A stretch of DNA of 64,000 nt from CAVVIO01 sp963748095 (GCA_963748095.1 CAVVIO010000029.1:1-64000), one strand, 5' to 3'; numbered from the stretch's first letter, positions 35,877 through 45,685 are shown. A program made the numbers and translations. The notes: generated by a model from the letters alone, not told the origin.

Positions 35877-37333
35877 ATGATGAACAAGATAATTTTATTA
35901 TTATTGACACTGGTACTGACAGCAGGTACCGGCGAAAAGGGTAAAATCAATGTATATACCATCGGCGATTCAACAATGGCCAATAAAAAAGCTAAAGTGT
36001 ACCCGGAGACCGGTTGGGGTCAGGTACTGGACCAATTTTTCGACGATCAGGTTACAGTGCATAACCATGCTGTTAACGGTCGTAGTACAAAAAGTTTCAT
36101 TGACCAGGGCCGGTGGAAAACAGTATTGGACAGCCTGAAAAAAGGCGACTATGTTTTTATACAATTTGGACATAATGATGAAAAGGCGAATGATACCACT
36201 CGTTACACCGATCCTTTTGGGAGTTATACCAAAAATCTCACAAAATTTATTACAGAAAGTCGTGAAAAAGGAGCAATACCCAATATTATTAACCCCTATT
36301 GTCCGGCGCAAATTCGACAAAAATGGCAAACTGATTGATACACATAAAGATTACCCGGTAGCTGTACGTAAACTGGCCCAAAAAATGGATGTGCCGCTAA
36401 TTGATCTTCAAAAACTTACCGAAAACATGGTACAAACGATGGGTGATGAAAAATCGAAATCAATCTATTTATGGACTGCCCCAAACAAACAATTTCCTGA
36501 AGGACGCAAAGACGATACCCATCTTAAGGTGGAAGGAGCCCGCAAAGTGGCAGCCCTGGCAACAGAAGATTTAAAGAATTTACCTTTGGGACTTGCAAAA
36601 CATGTAGTACCCCAAAGGCCTGTCGTAGGTCTGGATAACTGGTTTAATCGCGAGCATGATAAAAATGGCCGGTTATATCATTATATCTGGTCCGACACGG
36701 CAAACAGCGGTTTTTCTCAATTGGGAGAATTATTCAGAAAAAAAGGTGCGGAGCTTAAAACGATTGGCGAAGAACCCACACCGGCCATTTTGGGTTATCT
36801 GGATGTTTATATAATTGTTGACCCTGATACCACCTCGGAAAACCCAAATCCAAACTACATCACCCCGGAAGCAATTACAGCAATTAAAAATTGGGTAAAG
36901 GAAGGGGGTGTGCTTGTAATGTTGGCCAATGACGGACCAAACTGTGAGTTTACACATTATCAATCAACTGGCGGAAACTTTCGGAATTCATTTTATCCCG
37001 GAGACACTCAATCCGGTAACTAACCATAACTGGGAAATGGGTGCGGAGACCAACCTGCCGGACCATCCTCTATTTAAAGGAGTTCAGAAGATTTATATGA
37101 AAGAAGTGGCCGGCATTAAAGTCAGTAAAGATGCAAAACCCGTTTTGACTGATGGTAAAAATATTCTGATGGCAGAAACCACTTATGGTAAAGGTGAAGT
37201 TCTGGCTATTGGGGATCCCTGGCTGTACAATGAATACATTGGCAACAGCCGTCTGCCCGCATCTTTTGAAAACATGAAGGCGGCACACAATTTTGTGGAT
37301 TATTTATTGTCTTTTGAAAAAATTAAACAATAA
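35877..37333 (+). pseudogene. rhamnogalacturonan acetylesterase-like (SGNH) gene with two frameshifts
   Basis: SGNH-hydrolase (CE12-type) motifs: G-D-S-T-M-A-N (nucleophile Ser) at residue 27 region, N-G-R-S-T-K, F-G-H-N-D-E, and D-D-T-H-L-K (catalytic Asp/His). After the esterase domain comes a DUF4350/GATase-like domain (Y-L-D-V-Y-I-I-V-D-P-D-T ... W-V-K-E-G-G-V-L-V-M-L-A-N-D). The frame breaks twice: one extra A at 36282-36283 (true text G-A-I-P-I-L-L-T-P-I-V-R-R-K-F) and one extra T at 36957-36958 (true text F-T-H-I-N-Q-L-A-E-T-F). Removing both bases gives 484 residues ending at 37333. Such enzymes deacetylate pectin rhamnogalacturonan I. Confidence 0.87.
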
Positions 37334-37341
37334 CCAGCTTC

Positions 37342-38707
37342 TCAATACAAAAAGTTCAATCCAATATACAATCCGCTGTTGCCGTCTCTTGGATCGACAG
37401 CCCGGCCATAGTCTACGGCAACCACAAAATTTTGGTTCAGTGCGAAATGCAGGCCTGCTCCGTAGCTCATATGTAGCTTTTCCTTGACGTCGGGGAAAAG
37501 ATAGTTTCCGAACATCAATAGGTAGCCCGTTTATAGGTTGCACGTTTGTTGTATCGATCTTGTATTTCCCGGTTACCATGCCCATGTCGGAAAAAGTGTT
37601 CAGCGCTATATAAAGATTCTGGTTCCAGATCACCGTGCGTAAAAATTTCCAGCGAAACTCGAAATTACCGTATGCGAAGTCCTCTCCCACTATACGGTTT
37701 CGTAAAATTCCCCGAAGGGTTTTTGCCCCACCCAGTCCGTCGCGTGTAAGCGAAGGCGCTGTATTAAACACAAAGGGCAGCATGTAATAAGGCATGGTGC
37801 CGCTAAGCTTTGCCTGGTAACCTAACCGGTATGCAAACGACAGCCGGTCTTTTACCAGTGTGAAATACTGCCGGTGGGTAATGGCTATTTTTGTATAGGC
37901 ATAATCGTTTCCCAGAAAAGAAGGAGCCAGTAACAACTGCATTTCGGTCCATATTCCTTTCATGGGATTGGGTTCGTTGTCGCGTGTATCGTATACCAGT
38001 CCCAGTTTCAGTAGATTGGTATTTCCTCCGTTTTTCTGAGCAGCAGGTATAACGCCCCACTGTACATAGTCCCAGTATAACCCGCCACCGATAGCAGGCA
38101 GTTTATCTGCTTCTGATTTACCCTTGTTTAAACGGGTGATATCCACACTGTCGGCTTTGATACCATAATGCACAAAACCGGCTAACCATCTAAACTTTTT
38201 ACCAGCGATGTTCCCCTGGAAGTCAGCACGTAATCTCAGTAATTTTCGCTGCTGGCGGTAAAACATGCGGGATATGTAATCCGGATTCGATGGATCATCG
38301 TCTTCAAATTTATGGTTGTAATAAGCTTTGTAGCCATTAAACCCGTAAAAATCGAGTGCCAGTTCGGTAAGGTAACTGGCTTCGGCTGTTACACGGATAT
38401 TGGGGATCAGGTATTTCGAGTCGTAAATAAACTGATTAATTCCACTTCCTTTCGTCGTCCGCGACCATTCCAAATACAGAGAATGTTTATAATCGGGATA
38501 AATAGTTCCATCCCCGTAATCGTAAAAATTCACTACTGCCCCGTACTTAAAACCGATATCCGAATCGAACGCTATGGCAGGCACCGCTCCGAAACTCCAG
38601 CCCGATTTCACCTTTTCTTCCTTTACTTTGGTTGAATCGGCAGGGAAAGATGAAAATGCCGGTGCAGCCGTTAGAATAACCATTAAAGACAGTAGCAGAT
38701 TTTTCAT
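37342..38707 (-). pseudogene. Omp85/surface-antigen barrel protein gene with a frameshift
   Basis: Signal peptide, then a 16-strand-type barrel with Omp85 C-terminal motifs: G-L-V-Y-D-T-R-D-N-E-P-N-P-M-K-G and G-G-A-K-T-L-R-G-I-L-R-N-R. No POTRA domains, so a short BamA/TamA-relative. In the written frame the last 70 residues are nonsense and overlap the convergent gene. Removing one G in the GGG at 37526-37528 yields I-N-G-Y-L-L-M-F-G-N-Y-L-F-P-D-V-K-E-K-L, H-M-S-Y-G-A-G-L-H-F-A-L-N-Q-N-F-V-V-A-V-D-Y-G, and a barrel-type end L-Y-I-G-L-N-F-L-Y at 37342, 8 bp clear of the neighbour. Repaired length 454 residues. Confidence 0.85.
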
Positions 38708-38879
38708 TTGTCTGATTTTTGGGGTTTCCGGTCAGCAAGATAAAAATATTTTTTAATGAATTGATCAAATGTGCTTTAAAATTGTTTATACATAAAAGTC
38801 TGAAGTTGTTTGATTAGCAGTTTGCTTCTTATTTTTCACAGCATTTTATACATTTGTATAACATTTAAAAACCAAATTT

Positions 38880-39122
38880 ATGCACACACTCCGGTTAAGA
38901 ATTAATGATCGTGTATACGACAAACTGATCTGGTTACTTGGCAAATTCAATAAAGATGAAGTGGAAGTAATTGATGAAGGCAACGAATTTATAGAAAGCC
39001 AGAAACTTTTAAGTACAGAATTGAACGATACAAAAATCCGGAAATCGAGTTCACTCACCCTGAACGAAGTTGCGAACAGGCTCGATGGCATTATTAATAA
39101 GCGTCGTAATAAATACCGGTAG
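38880..39122 (+). CDS. small antitoxin-like protein, no toxin partner visible
   Basis: 80 residues: a short N-terminal strand (M-H-T-L-R-L-R-I-N-D-R-V-Y-D-K-L-I-W-L-L) leading to helices and an acidic middle, then a basic end K-R-R-N-K-Y-R. The arrangement resembles small RelB-like antitoxins found with RelE/ParE toxins in Bacteroidota and cyanobacteria. No toxin-sized frame follows in the 325-bp spacer, so it is an orphan here. The N-terminus is a plausible DNA-binding strand; function inferred. Confidence 0.55.
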   Translation: MHTLRLRINDRVYDKLIWLLGKFNKDEVEVIDEGNEFIESQKLLSTELNDTKIRKSSSLTLNEVANRLDGIINKRRNKYR

Positions 39123-39447
39123 TTATTCCGGATTTTTTGTGTAAATAAAAGATACTTATGCAGTTTTATGCCTGACTGCTTTCATTTGTTTTCTTATTAT
39201 GTATTACTTCATATCGCTCAACACCCTCTGATTTCTCCATTGAATACAATTTATTTTTCCCGATCTTTTATAGCAGAACTTACCTTAAATCAGACATATT
39301 TTAAAGAACTTAAATAAGCATTTTGTTCCTGCATACCTGCCACTAAAAAAAGCGGACGATGTTTCAATCACATTCCACTCCGGAATCGTTTTATATAATC
39401 CGACTTTCATTATCTTTGAAAATGCAAATTGTAAACATGAGTTTTCC
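39123..39447. other. spacer upstream of the amidohydrolase gene
   Basis: 325 bp. A TATCTTTG promoter core lies at 39411-39418. No toxin gene, repeat or terminator seen. Confidence 0.45.
39411..39418 (+). promoter_or_regulatory. -7 element for the amidohydrolase lipoprotein gene
   Basis: TATCTTTG, 57 bp before the ATG at 39475; fits TAnnTTTG. Confidence 0.4.
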
Positions 39448-39474
39448 TTGGTTTACACCAATTTAAAACAGATC

Positions 39475-41124
39475 ATGAAATGCCTTATAGTAAGAAATGT
39501 TTCAATATTACTATTTTTTAATCTGCTGATAATGTCCGGTTGCCAGACAAAGAAAAAAGTTGATCTGATATTGCATCATGCACATATCTATACAGTCGAT
39601 GATCAGTTCACAACATGTGAAGCCATGGCTGTAGATAAGGGTAAAATTATTGCAACAGGTACTGACAGTGAAATACAGGATCGTTATGAAGGAAAAGAAG
39701 TAATCGATGCAGAAGGCAAAACCGTTTATCCGGGTTTTATCGATGCACATTGCCATTTGCTGGAATATGGCCTTGGACTGCAACAGGCCGAACTTACCGG
39801 CACTACTTCTTTTGGTGAAATTATCGAAAAGCTGAAAACACATCAAAAACAATACCCCATGGAATGGGTACTTGGCTGGGGATGGGACCAGAACGACTGG
39901 CCGGTTCAGAAATTTCCCGATAAATCGTTGCTCGACAAAATTTTTCCGGATCAACCGGTATACATTGTCCGCATCGACGGACATGCCGCACTTGCCAACT
40001 CGAAGGCGCTCAGAATTGCAGGGATTGATACCGGCACAAAAATAGATGGAGGTGAGATCCTAAAGGATAAAAATGGTCTTACAGGAGTATTGATCGATAA
40101 TGCAAAAACATTGATTGAAAAGGTTCTGCCAATGGACAACAATTCAACAAAAACCACTGCATTGTTGCGTGCCCAGCAAAACTGTTTTGGTGTAGGACTG
40201 ACATCTCTCGATATTGCCGGACTTTACAAAAACGATGTGTTGCTTATTGATTCCTTGCAAAAAGCAGGCAGACTGAAATTGAGGATTTATGCCATGTTAC
40301 ACCCTACAAAGGAAAATATGGAATATTTCATTAAAAAAGGATACTACAAAACCGACCGGCTTGATGTACGTTCCATTAAACTGTATGCCGACGGTGCCCT
40401 GGGATCGAGAGGCGCATTGTTGCTAAAACCCTATACCGACGATTCCGGAAATTATGGATTGTTGCTACATGAAAAAGAATATTATACACAAGCATGTTCC
40501 ACTGCCCTTGAATACAATTACCAGGTTAACACGCATTGTATTGGCGATTCGGCCAACCGAATGATCCTTAACATCTATGGTTCGTTTCTCAAAGGGAAAA
40601 ATGACCGTCGCTGGCGGATTGAACATGCACAGGTAATCGATCCGGCAGATTTTGCCCTTTTCGGAAAATATTCCATTATCCCCAGCGTACAAACCACCCA
40701 TGCCACTTCGGATATGTACTGGGCTGGTGAACGACTGGGAAAAGAGCGGTTGAAATCAGCTTATGCATATAGGCGGTTACTGGAACAAAATGGGTGGCTT
40801 CCCAATGGCAGTGATTTCCCCGTTGAATCCATCAATCCGCTGTATGGTTTTTATGCCGGTGTTACCCGTCAGGACCTGAAAGGATATCCACCTGAAGGAT
40901 TTCAGAAAAACGACGCCCTTACTCGTGAACAGGCGCTGAAAGCCATGACAATATGGGCAGCAAAGGCAGCTTTCGAAGAAAAAGAAAAAGGTAGTCTCGA
41001 ACCGGGAAAATGGGCTGACTTTGTCATTACCGATCAGGATATCATGACCGTTCCTGAATCGGCCATTCCCAGAACACAGGTTTTAAAGACATTTATAGGT
41101 GGAGAACAAGTATTTTCAAAATAA
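39475..41124 (+). CDS. amidohydrolase-3 family lipoprotein (YtcJ-like)
   Basis: 549 residues from ATG 39475 (MKCLIVRN), which gives a proper lipoprotein signal with lipobox I-M-S-G-C; an in-frame TTG 9 codons upstream is less likely. Metal-binding H-x-H in F-I-D-A-H-C-H-L-L-E-Y, a K-L-Y-A-D-G-A-L-G-S-R-G segment (metal-bridging Lys region), T-H-C-I-G-D (His), R-I-E-H-A-Q (His) and S-D-F-P-V-E (Asp) together define the amidohydrolase_3/imidazolonepropionase-like fold. It likely hydrolyses an amide or related bond in the periplasm; substrate unknown. Followed 17 bp later by the DUF1684 lipoprotein, probably in one operon. Confidence 0.9.
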   Translation: MKCLIVRNVSILLFFNLLIMSGCQTKKKVDLILHHAHIYTVDDQFTTCEAMAVDKGKIIATGTDSEIQDRYEGKEVIDAEGKTVYPGFIDAHCHLLEYGLGLQQAELTGTTSFGEIIEKLKTHQKQYPMEWVLGWGWDQNDWPVQKFPDKSLLDKIFPDQPVYIVRIDGHAALANSKALRIAGIDTGTKIDGGEILKDKNGLTGVLIDNAKTLIEKVLPMDNNSTKTTALLRAQQNCFGVGLTSLDIAGLYKNDVLLIDSLQKAGRLKLRIYAMLHPTKENMEYFIKKGYYKTDRLDVRSIKLYADGALGSRGALLLKPYTDDSGNYGLLLHEKEYYTQACSTALEYNYQVNTHCIGDSANRMILNIYGSFLKGKNDRRWRIEHAQVIDPADFALFGKYSIIPSVQTTHATSDMYWAGERLGKERLKSAYAYRRLLEQNGWLPNGSDFPVESINPLYGFYAGVTRQDLKGYPPEGFQKNDALTREQALKAMTIWAAKAAFEEKEKGSLEPGKWADFVITDQDIMTVPESAIPRTQVLKTFIGGEQVFSK

Positions 41125-41141
41125 TCATCAGAGGAGCAGCG

Positions 41142-42038
41142 ATGAAAAAAATTATTTTATACCTGATGATAGTTGTTATTTCCGGTAGTTGCGCTGAAAA
41201 CAATCCGGTCGACAAAAAAACTTACCTTAAAGAATTTAATAACTGGAGAGTACAACGGATTAAACGACTTAAAGCCGATAATGGCTGGCTGAACCTGGTG
41301 GGTTTGTATTGGCTCCACCAGGGAGAAAATACTTTTGGCTCCGACTCATCCGATGACGTTGTCTTTCCTCAAAAAGCTCCTGCCCTTGCCGGAAAATTCA
41401 TACTTTCTGACAGCACAGTTACCATTGAGGTGGAAAAAGGAGTGCAGGTTTTTCACGATAGCGTACAAGTTAAAAAAATGGTACTTACCAACGATAATAG
41501 TAGTAAGCCTACCATACTGAAAATGGGTTCCCTGGTATGGTTTGTGGTAAAACGGGAAAACAGGTACGGCATCCGTTTACGCGATCTGGACAGCCCCGTT
41601 GTAAAACGTCTCGATTCCATCCCTGCTTTTCCTGCCGATCCGGATTGGGTAATCAGAGCAACTTTCAAACCATTTAAAACCCCCGAGGTTTTTAAAGTTG
41701 CCACAGTGATCGGGACTAAGGAAGATTACCTGGTGCCCGGCGAATTAGATTTTAGAATTAAAGGAAAACGTTGCCATTTACTTCCCTCTAAGGAAGGAAA
41801 CGGATTTTTTATTGTTTTCGCCGATGAAACCAGTGGATTGGAAACATATCCGTCCGGACGGTTCCTGTATATCCCGCTTCCCGATGAAAACAACAAAGTA
41901 CTGATTGACTTCAACAAAGCATACAATCCGCCATGTGCTTTCACTCCGTATGCTACCTGCCCCCTGCCTCCACGACAAAATTTCCTGCCGGTTGCTATCA
42001 CTGCCGGCGAAAAAACAGTACATCCGGGGCATTTTTAA
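41142..42038 (+). CDS. DUF1684 lipoprotein
   Basis: 298 residues; lipoprotein signal with lipobox S-G-S-C-A (Cys17). DUF1684 signatures: W-R-V-Q-R-I-K-R-L, D-N-G-W-L-N-L-V-G-L-Y-W-L, F-G-S-D-S and the end motif N-P-P-C-A-F-T-P-Y-A-T-C-P-L-P-P. Family function is unknown. Ribosome site GAGGAGC 6 bp before the ATG. Seventeen bp after the amidohydrolase gene, so the two are probably co-expressed on the outer face of a membrane. Confidence 0.9.
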   Translation: MKKIILYLMIVVISGSCAENNPVDKKTYLKEFNNWRVQRIKRLKADNGWLNLVGLYWLHQGENTFGSDSSDDVVFPQKAPALAGKFILSDSTVTIEVEKGVQVFHDSVQVKKMVLTNDNSSKPTILKMGSLVWFVVKRENRYGIRLRDLDSPVVKRLDSIPAFPADPDWVIRATFKPFKTPEVFKVATVIGTKEDYLVPGELDFRIKGKRCHLLPSKEGNGFFIVFADETSGLETYPSGRFLYIPLPDENNKVLIDFNKAYNPPCAFTPYATCPLPPRQNFLPVAITAGEKTVHPGHF

Positions 42039-42106
42039 TTGTTTATGGAATAATACCAAAATAGCAGCTTTTCAGGCCAGGGAAATCTTTAGAAACATAT
42101 TAAAGA

Positions 42107-42958
42107 TTAGGACTTTATTGTCCATGCCATTCTGTTCAGCGTATCCCTGCGTTTTGTTTCAGGAAAGTTTTCAATAGTCTCAATAATGTAATCACCTGTA
42201 AAAGATGACCTGATTGAATTTATAGCTTTTTTATCATTATCCCGGTCACCGGTTAAAGGAACAATGATGAGTTTTCCGATCTGCAGATAATCAAGATAAG
42301 AACCACCAGCCGTTGCTTCACTATTTTCAATGTTACAGGGAAGTTCTACCGGACTGAGGTTATTTTTCATCAAAATCCGCTGAAAATCCTCCAGCCATTC
42401 CAGTTTTTCTTCTGAAATTCCATTAATACTGTTAACAAAAACCTGCTTCGCATTAATAAACCGTAACAGGCTCCCTGCATGGCCTGTTTTATTTCCGGGC
42501 AATGCAGGAATAATAATGACCCGGCATCCGAAGATATTCTCCAGCTGTTTGATAATTGCCCTGTCATCGTAATCAAACTGATACCGGTTATCCTTCAAAA
42601 CTTTATTAGTAAGAATAACTTTATCTTCCCATTTCACTACATTACTTCCGTCAAGAATAATTCTACTATATACAGGCCGTATCAGGTCGTTTTCAAGTCC
42701 TGTTCGTACCGGATCTGTCAGGTAGCGATATTCACTGTGTTCGAAATAGGATTCAGGCCTGTAAATAAATTGAACAAAATCATTCTCCTTTATTTGAACA
42801 GGCATATAATCACGACAGTTAATATCCTTTGTGGATTTTAGAATTTTATATATAATCGAATTCTTTTGAAACAAAGCTTCCAGAATCTCTGAGATATTTT
42901 TCAGCTGCAGAGCAGAATCTGCAATATATACTGTATTAGTTTGATGGTCAGGTATCAT
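42107..42958 (-). CDS. agmatine/peptidylarginine-deiminase-like protein lacking catalytic residues
   Basis: 283 residues with the overall pattern of bacterial arginine/agmatine deiminases (PAD_porph): N-C-R-D-Y-M-P-V-Q near 47-54, L-D-G-S-N-V-V-K-W-E-D-K-V-I-L-T near 102, T-G-H-A-G-S-L-L-R-F-I-N near 158 and G-S-Y-L-D-Y near 219. In active enzymes the third motif is G-H-x-D, but here position 162 is Gly; and near the C-terminus, where a Cys nucleophile is expected in a L-N-C-x-(S/T)-W-x-I-type ending, this protein reads L-N-R-M-A-W-T-I. It is probably a non-catalytic relative. No signal peptide. Standalone, convergent with the DUF1684 gene. Confidence 0.7.
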   Translation of the reverse strand: MIPDHQTNTVYIADSALQLKNISEILEALFQKNSIIYKILKSTKDINCRDYMPVQIKENDFVQFIYRPESYFEHSEYRYLTDPVRTGLENDLIRPVYSRIILDGSNVVKWEDKVILTNKVLKDNRYQFDYDDRAIIKQLENIFGCRVIIIPALPGNKTGHAGSLLRFINAKQVFVNSINGISEEKLEWLEDFQRILMKNNLSPVELPCNIENSEATAGGSYLDYLQIGKLIIVPLTGDRDNDKKAINSIRSSFTGDYIIETIENFPETKRRDTLNRMAWTIKS

Positions 42959-43258
42959 GGTTTTTCGCGTTTGCCCCGATTTACTTTTTTTTAATATTTC
43001 CTTAAAAAACTCCTCTTAAAAACCTGTTACTTTCTATTCTTAAATATAAAGAAACTTTACATACTTAAAAACCTGATATTCTAAAATTTGATTAAACTGA
43101 GAATAACTCGTTAATAACTGGCATAGATTTATAAATAATATTGTTTTATAAAATCTTATCAGGAATCTCCCGTAAGAACTATATTAAACAAAAAGATCCT
43201 GCCACTGATGACAGGATCTTTCAACAACGAGTAAAAAACCCTAACCTATTTAATTAAC
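42959..43258. other. spacer between the deiminase-like gene and the ABC operon end
   Basis: 300 bp between two minus-strand genes. It contains the ABC operon terminator at 43186-43221 and must contain the promoter of the deiminase-like gene; nothing else recognised. Confidence 0.5.
43186..43221 (-). terminator. Rho-independent terminator of the ABC efflux operon
   Basis: AAAGATCCTG and CAGGATCTTT form a perfect 10-bp stem (43192-43221); on the minus strand it is followed by TTTTTGTTT. It lies 38 bp after the adaptor gene stop. Confidence 0.9.
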
Positions 43259-44380
43259 CTATGATTGAACTGTCTCTTCTTTCTTAGCTTCTTCCTGCTT
43301 TGCTCCTTTAATTTTATCCTGTTTTGTAAGTCCCGAAAGTACTTCGATATTTATACCGTCTGATAATCCCAGGTGTACATATTTCTTCTCGAAAACCTGC
43401 GGTGCCTTTTCAATCTCGACATAAGTAGAATCATTGTCTTTTTCAAATTTCACAAGGCCCTCAGGAATTACCAGGACACTGTCTTTCTTGGCAAGCACGA
43501 TATCTGCATTGGCACTGTACCCGGCCCTAATAAACACACCTTTTTTCAGGTTGACCTTTGCCTTGATTTCGAACTGCACTGTTCCGTTTTCATCCACACC
43601 TTTCGGTGAAATATATTCCAGGATGGCATCGAACTTCTGACTTTCGATAGCACCCACGGTCAGTTCCAGCTTCATCCCCTCCTTGATCTTGCCAACTTCC
43701 GTTTCATCAATTTTCCCTTCGAAAATCATTTCTCCCATATTGGCAACAGACGCAATAGTGGTACCCTCGTTAAAGGTATTGGCTTGTATAACCGACGTAC
43801 CTTCTTCTACAGGGACATCCAGTACCATACCGTCAATAGTAGATCGGATCAGGGTGTTGGTTATCTGCCCTGCTTTTTTAGTGATCCCTTCCTTTATAAG
43901 TTGCAGGTTATTTTCAGCAGCTTCTTTTTCTTCCTGTGCAGTATTGTATTCTGTCCTGTATCTTTGGAATTCAGCTTCGGATATTACACCCTGTTCATAT
44001 ACCTGTTTCTGACGTTCGTATACCAGTTTGGCATCTTCCAACTGTAGTTTGGCCTTATTCATCCGTGATTCAGCAGTGTTCAATGCTACCATATCGGGAA
44101 TAATTTTCACCCTGGCTATCAGGTCACCCTTTTTAACATAATCTCCCGGTTCAACATATAACTGATCCACAATGCCTGATACCTGTGGCTTTATGGCTAT
44201 TTCCATACGGGGAATTACAGATCCCGTAGCCACCGTTTTTTTAACCAGATTGGAAACAAAAGGAGTTTGGGTCGTATAAATCACATCTTTCTTTTTCGAT
44301 TTATTATATAAGTAGTAAAGACCTCCGACAAATATTACGGCAACTACCAGTCCCAGCAGAATATAAAGTGCTTTTTTCAT
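43259..44380 (-). CDS. periplasmic adaptor of a MacAB-type efflux pump
   Basis: 373 residues. An N-terminal anchor helix (5-24), barrel-sandwich lipoyl halves (G-S-V-I-P-R-M-E-I-A-I-K-P-Q-V-S-G-I-V near 55 and T-L-I-R-S-T-I-D-G-M-V-L near 190), a long helical hairpin (110-180), then a beta-barrel. This is the HlyD/MacA adaptor layout. Last gene of a four-gene operon with two MacB-like permeases and an ATPase. The C-terminal tail is Lys/Glu-rich. An outer-membrane TolC partner is not encoded nearby. Cargo is unknown. Confidence 0.9.
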   Translation of the reverse strand: MKKALYILLGLVVAVIFVGGLYYLYNKSKKKDVIYTTQTPFVSNLVKKTVATGSVIPRMEIAIKPQVSGIVDQLYVEPGDYVKKGDLIARVKIIPDMVALNTAESRMNKAKLQLEDAKLVYERQKQVYEQGVISEAEFQRYRTEYNTAQEEKEAAENNLQLIKEGITKKAGQITNTLIRSTIDGMVLDVPVEEGTSVIQANTFNEGTTIASVANMGEMIFEGKIDETEVGKIKEGMKLELTVGAIESQKFDAILEYISPKGVDENGTVQFEIKAKVNLKKGVFIRAGYSANADIVLAKKDSVLVIPEGLVKFEKDNDSTYVEIEKAPQVFEKKYVHLGLSDGINIEVLSGLTKQDKIKGAKQEEAKKEETVQS

Positions 44381-44407
44381 CGATTTAAAATTTAAGTTTT
44401 TATGTAA

Positions 44408-45673
44408 TTAATTTTCAGTTCTTATTGCTTCTATGGGTTTAATGGAAACAGCTCTTTTAGCGGGTACAATCCCGGCAAATATTCCAGCAATGATCAGAAT
44501 AATAAGAGCAGTTAAGGCTATATTAAAATCCACTTCTGGATTTCTGAACATTACATCATTCGACTCGGGGTTACCAACAGCCTTATTCACCATTTCCACG
44601 ATAAATATTCCCAGGTACAACCCTGCCACTCCGGCTATTGATGTCAGAAATACCGATTCAGAAATAACCGTGGAAATGATCTTTAGTGGAGTGGCTCCCA
44701 GCGCCCTTTTCACCCCGAATTCCTGGGTTCTCTCTTTAATAATGATCAGCATAATATTACTAACCCCTATCACACCTGCCAGCAATGTTCCGATACCAAC
44801 GAGCCATATCAGTCCGCGAATACCCATAAACAACCCGTTCATTTTTTTGAACTCTTCCCCCACATTGTTGCATCCGAAAGCGCCTTTGTCTTCAGGATTG
44901 AGGTTATGTCGTTTAGCCAACACTTTTTTTGCTTTAATCTCAATATCAGAAATATTATACATTGGTTTACCTGTGATAGAAAAATGGTCCACCCTGTTGG
45001 GATAGTTATATATCTTTTGGGCAGTACTGAATGGTATAAATAATCGCGAATTTTGTTGTTCCCCCCAGTTACCGGTATGTTTTGATTTATAAACCCCGAT
45101 CACCTGAAAGATCATCCCGTTCACTTTAATGAATTTATTAATGGCATCCTCTCCGTTTTTAAACAGTTCTTCGTATATACGATAACCTATTAAAGCTACC
45201 TTCCGATTATTAAGAATGTCAAGTTCATTAATATACCTGCCATATTCAATATTCACCGGATCTATTTTATTTTCATCAGGCATTATTCCGTCCACCTGGT
45301 AGGCGCCTTTTTCACGTCCGTAAATAATGGTGTTGGTAGCACGAAATCCGCCACCACGTACGGTTGGAGTTATAATATCTATCTCGGGAATGGCATTTTT
45401 CAAGGCAGTCTTATCACTTAATACGAAATTATAAGCCCTGTTACGGAGGAATCCTTTATAAGGCATTGTGGTGCGTTGAGCCCAGATAAACATGCTGTTG
45501 GTGGCAAAATCTCCCAAGCCGGAATAAACCGCATTCTGCAAACCTGAACCTGCGCCGAGCATAATCATCAACATAAAAATACCCCAGAAGACCCCGAAAG
45601 CGGTTAAGAATGTCCGCAATTTATTTTGTCGAAGGGTATGAAATATTTCCTGCCATTTGTCGTAATCAATCAT
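44408..45673 (-). CDS. MacB/FtsX-type ABC permease (second)
   Basis: 421 residues. One N-terminal helix (LRTFLTAFGVFWGIFMLMIML, 18-40), a large periplasmic MacB_PCD domain (45-280), then three C-terminal helices with the FtsX pattern (I-I-K-E-R-T-Q-E-F-G-V-K-R-A-L-G-A-T-P near 320, and G-I-V-P-A-K-R-A end). Twelve bp after the first permease, which it resembles; together they probably form a heterodimer with the ATPase upstream. Starts MIDYDKWQEIFHTLRQNKLR. Confidence 0.92.
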   Translation of the reverse strand: MIDYDKWQEIFHTLRQNKLRTFLTAFGVFWGIFMLMIMLGAGSGLQNAVYSGLGDFATNSMFIWAQRTTMPYKGFLRNRAYNFVLSDKTALKNAIPEIDIITPTVRGGGFRATNTIIYGREKGAYQVDGIMPDENKIDPVNIEYGRYINELDILNNRKVALIGYRIYEELFKNGEDAINKFIKVNGMIFQVIGVYKSKHTGNWGEQQNSRLFIPFSTAQKIYNYPNRVDHFSITGKPMYNISDIEIKAKKVLAKRHNLNPEDKGAFGCNNVGEEFKKMNGLFMGIRGLIWLVGIGTLLAGVIGVSNIMLIIIKERTQEFGVKRALGATPLKIISTVISESVFLTSIAGVAGLYLGIFIVEMVNKAVGNPESNDVMFRNPEVDFNIALTALIILIIAGIFAGIVPAKRAVSIKPIEAIRTEN

Positions 45674-45685
45674 AATAGTATAATT

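Noticed and set aside
36151..36338. Separate small gene inside the acetylesterase
   Set aside because: It is only the out-of-frame continuation created by the first frameshift.
30384..37528. Programmed ribosomal frameshifting in the broken genes
   Set aside because: The six sites share no slippery heptamer or downstream structure and occur in unrelated genes.
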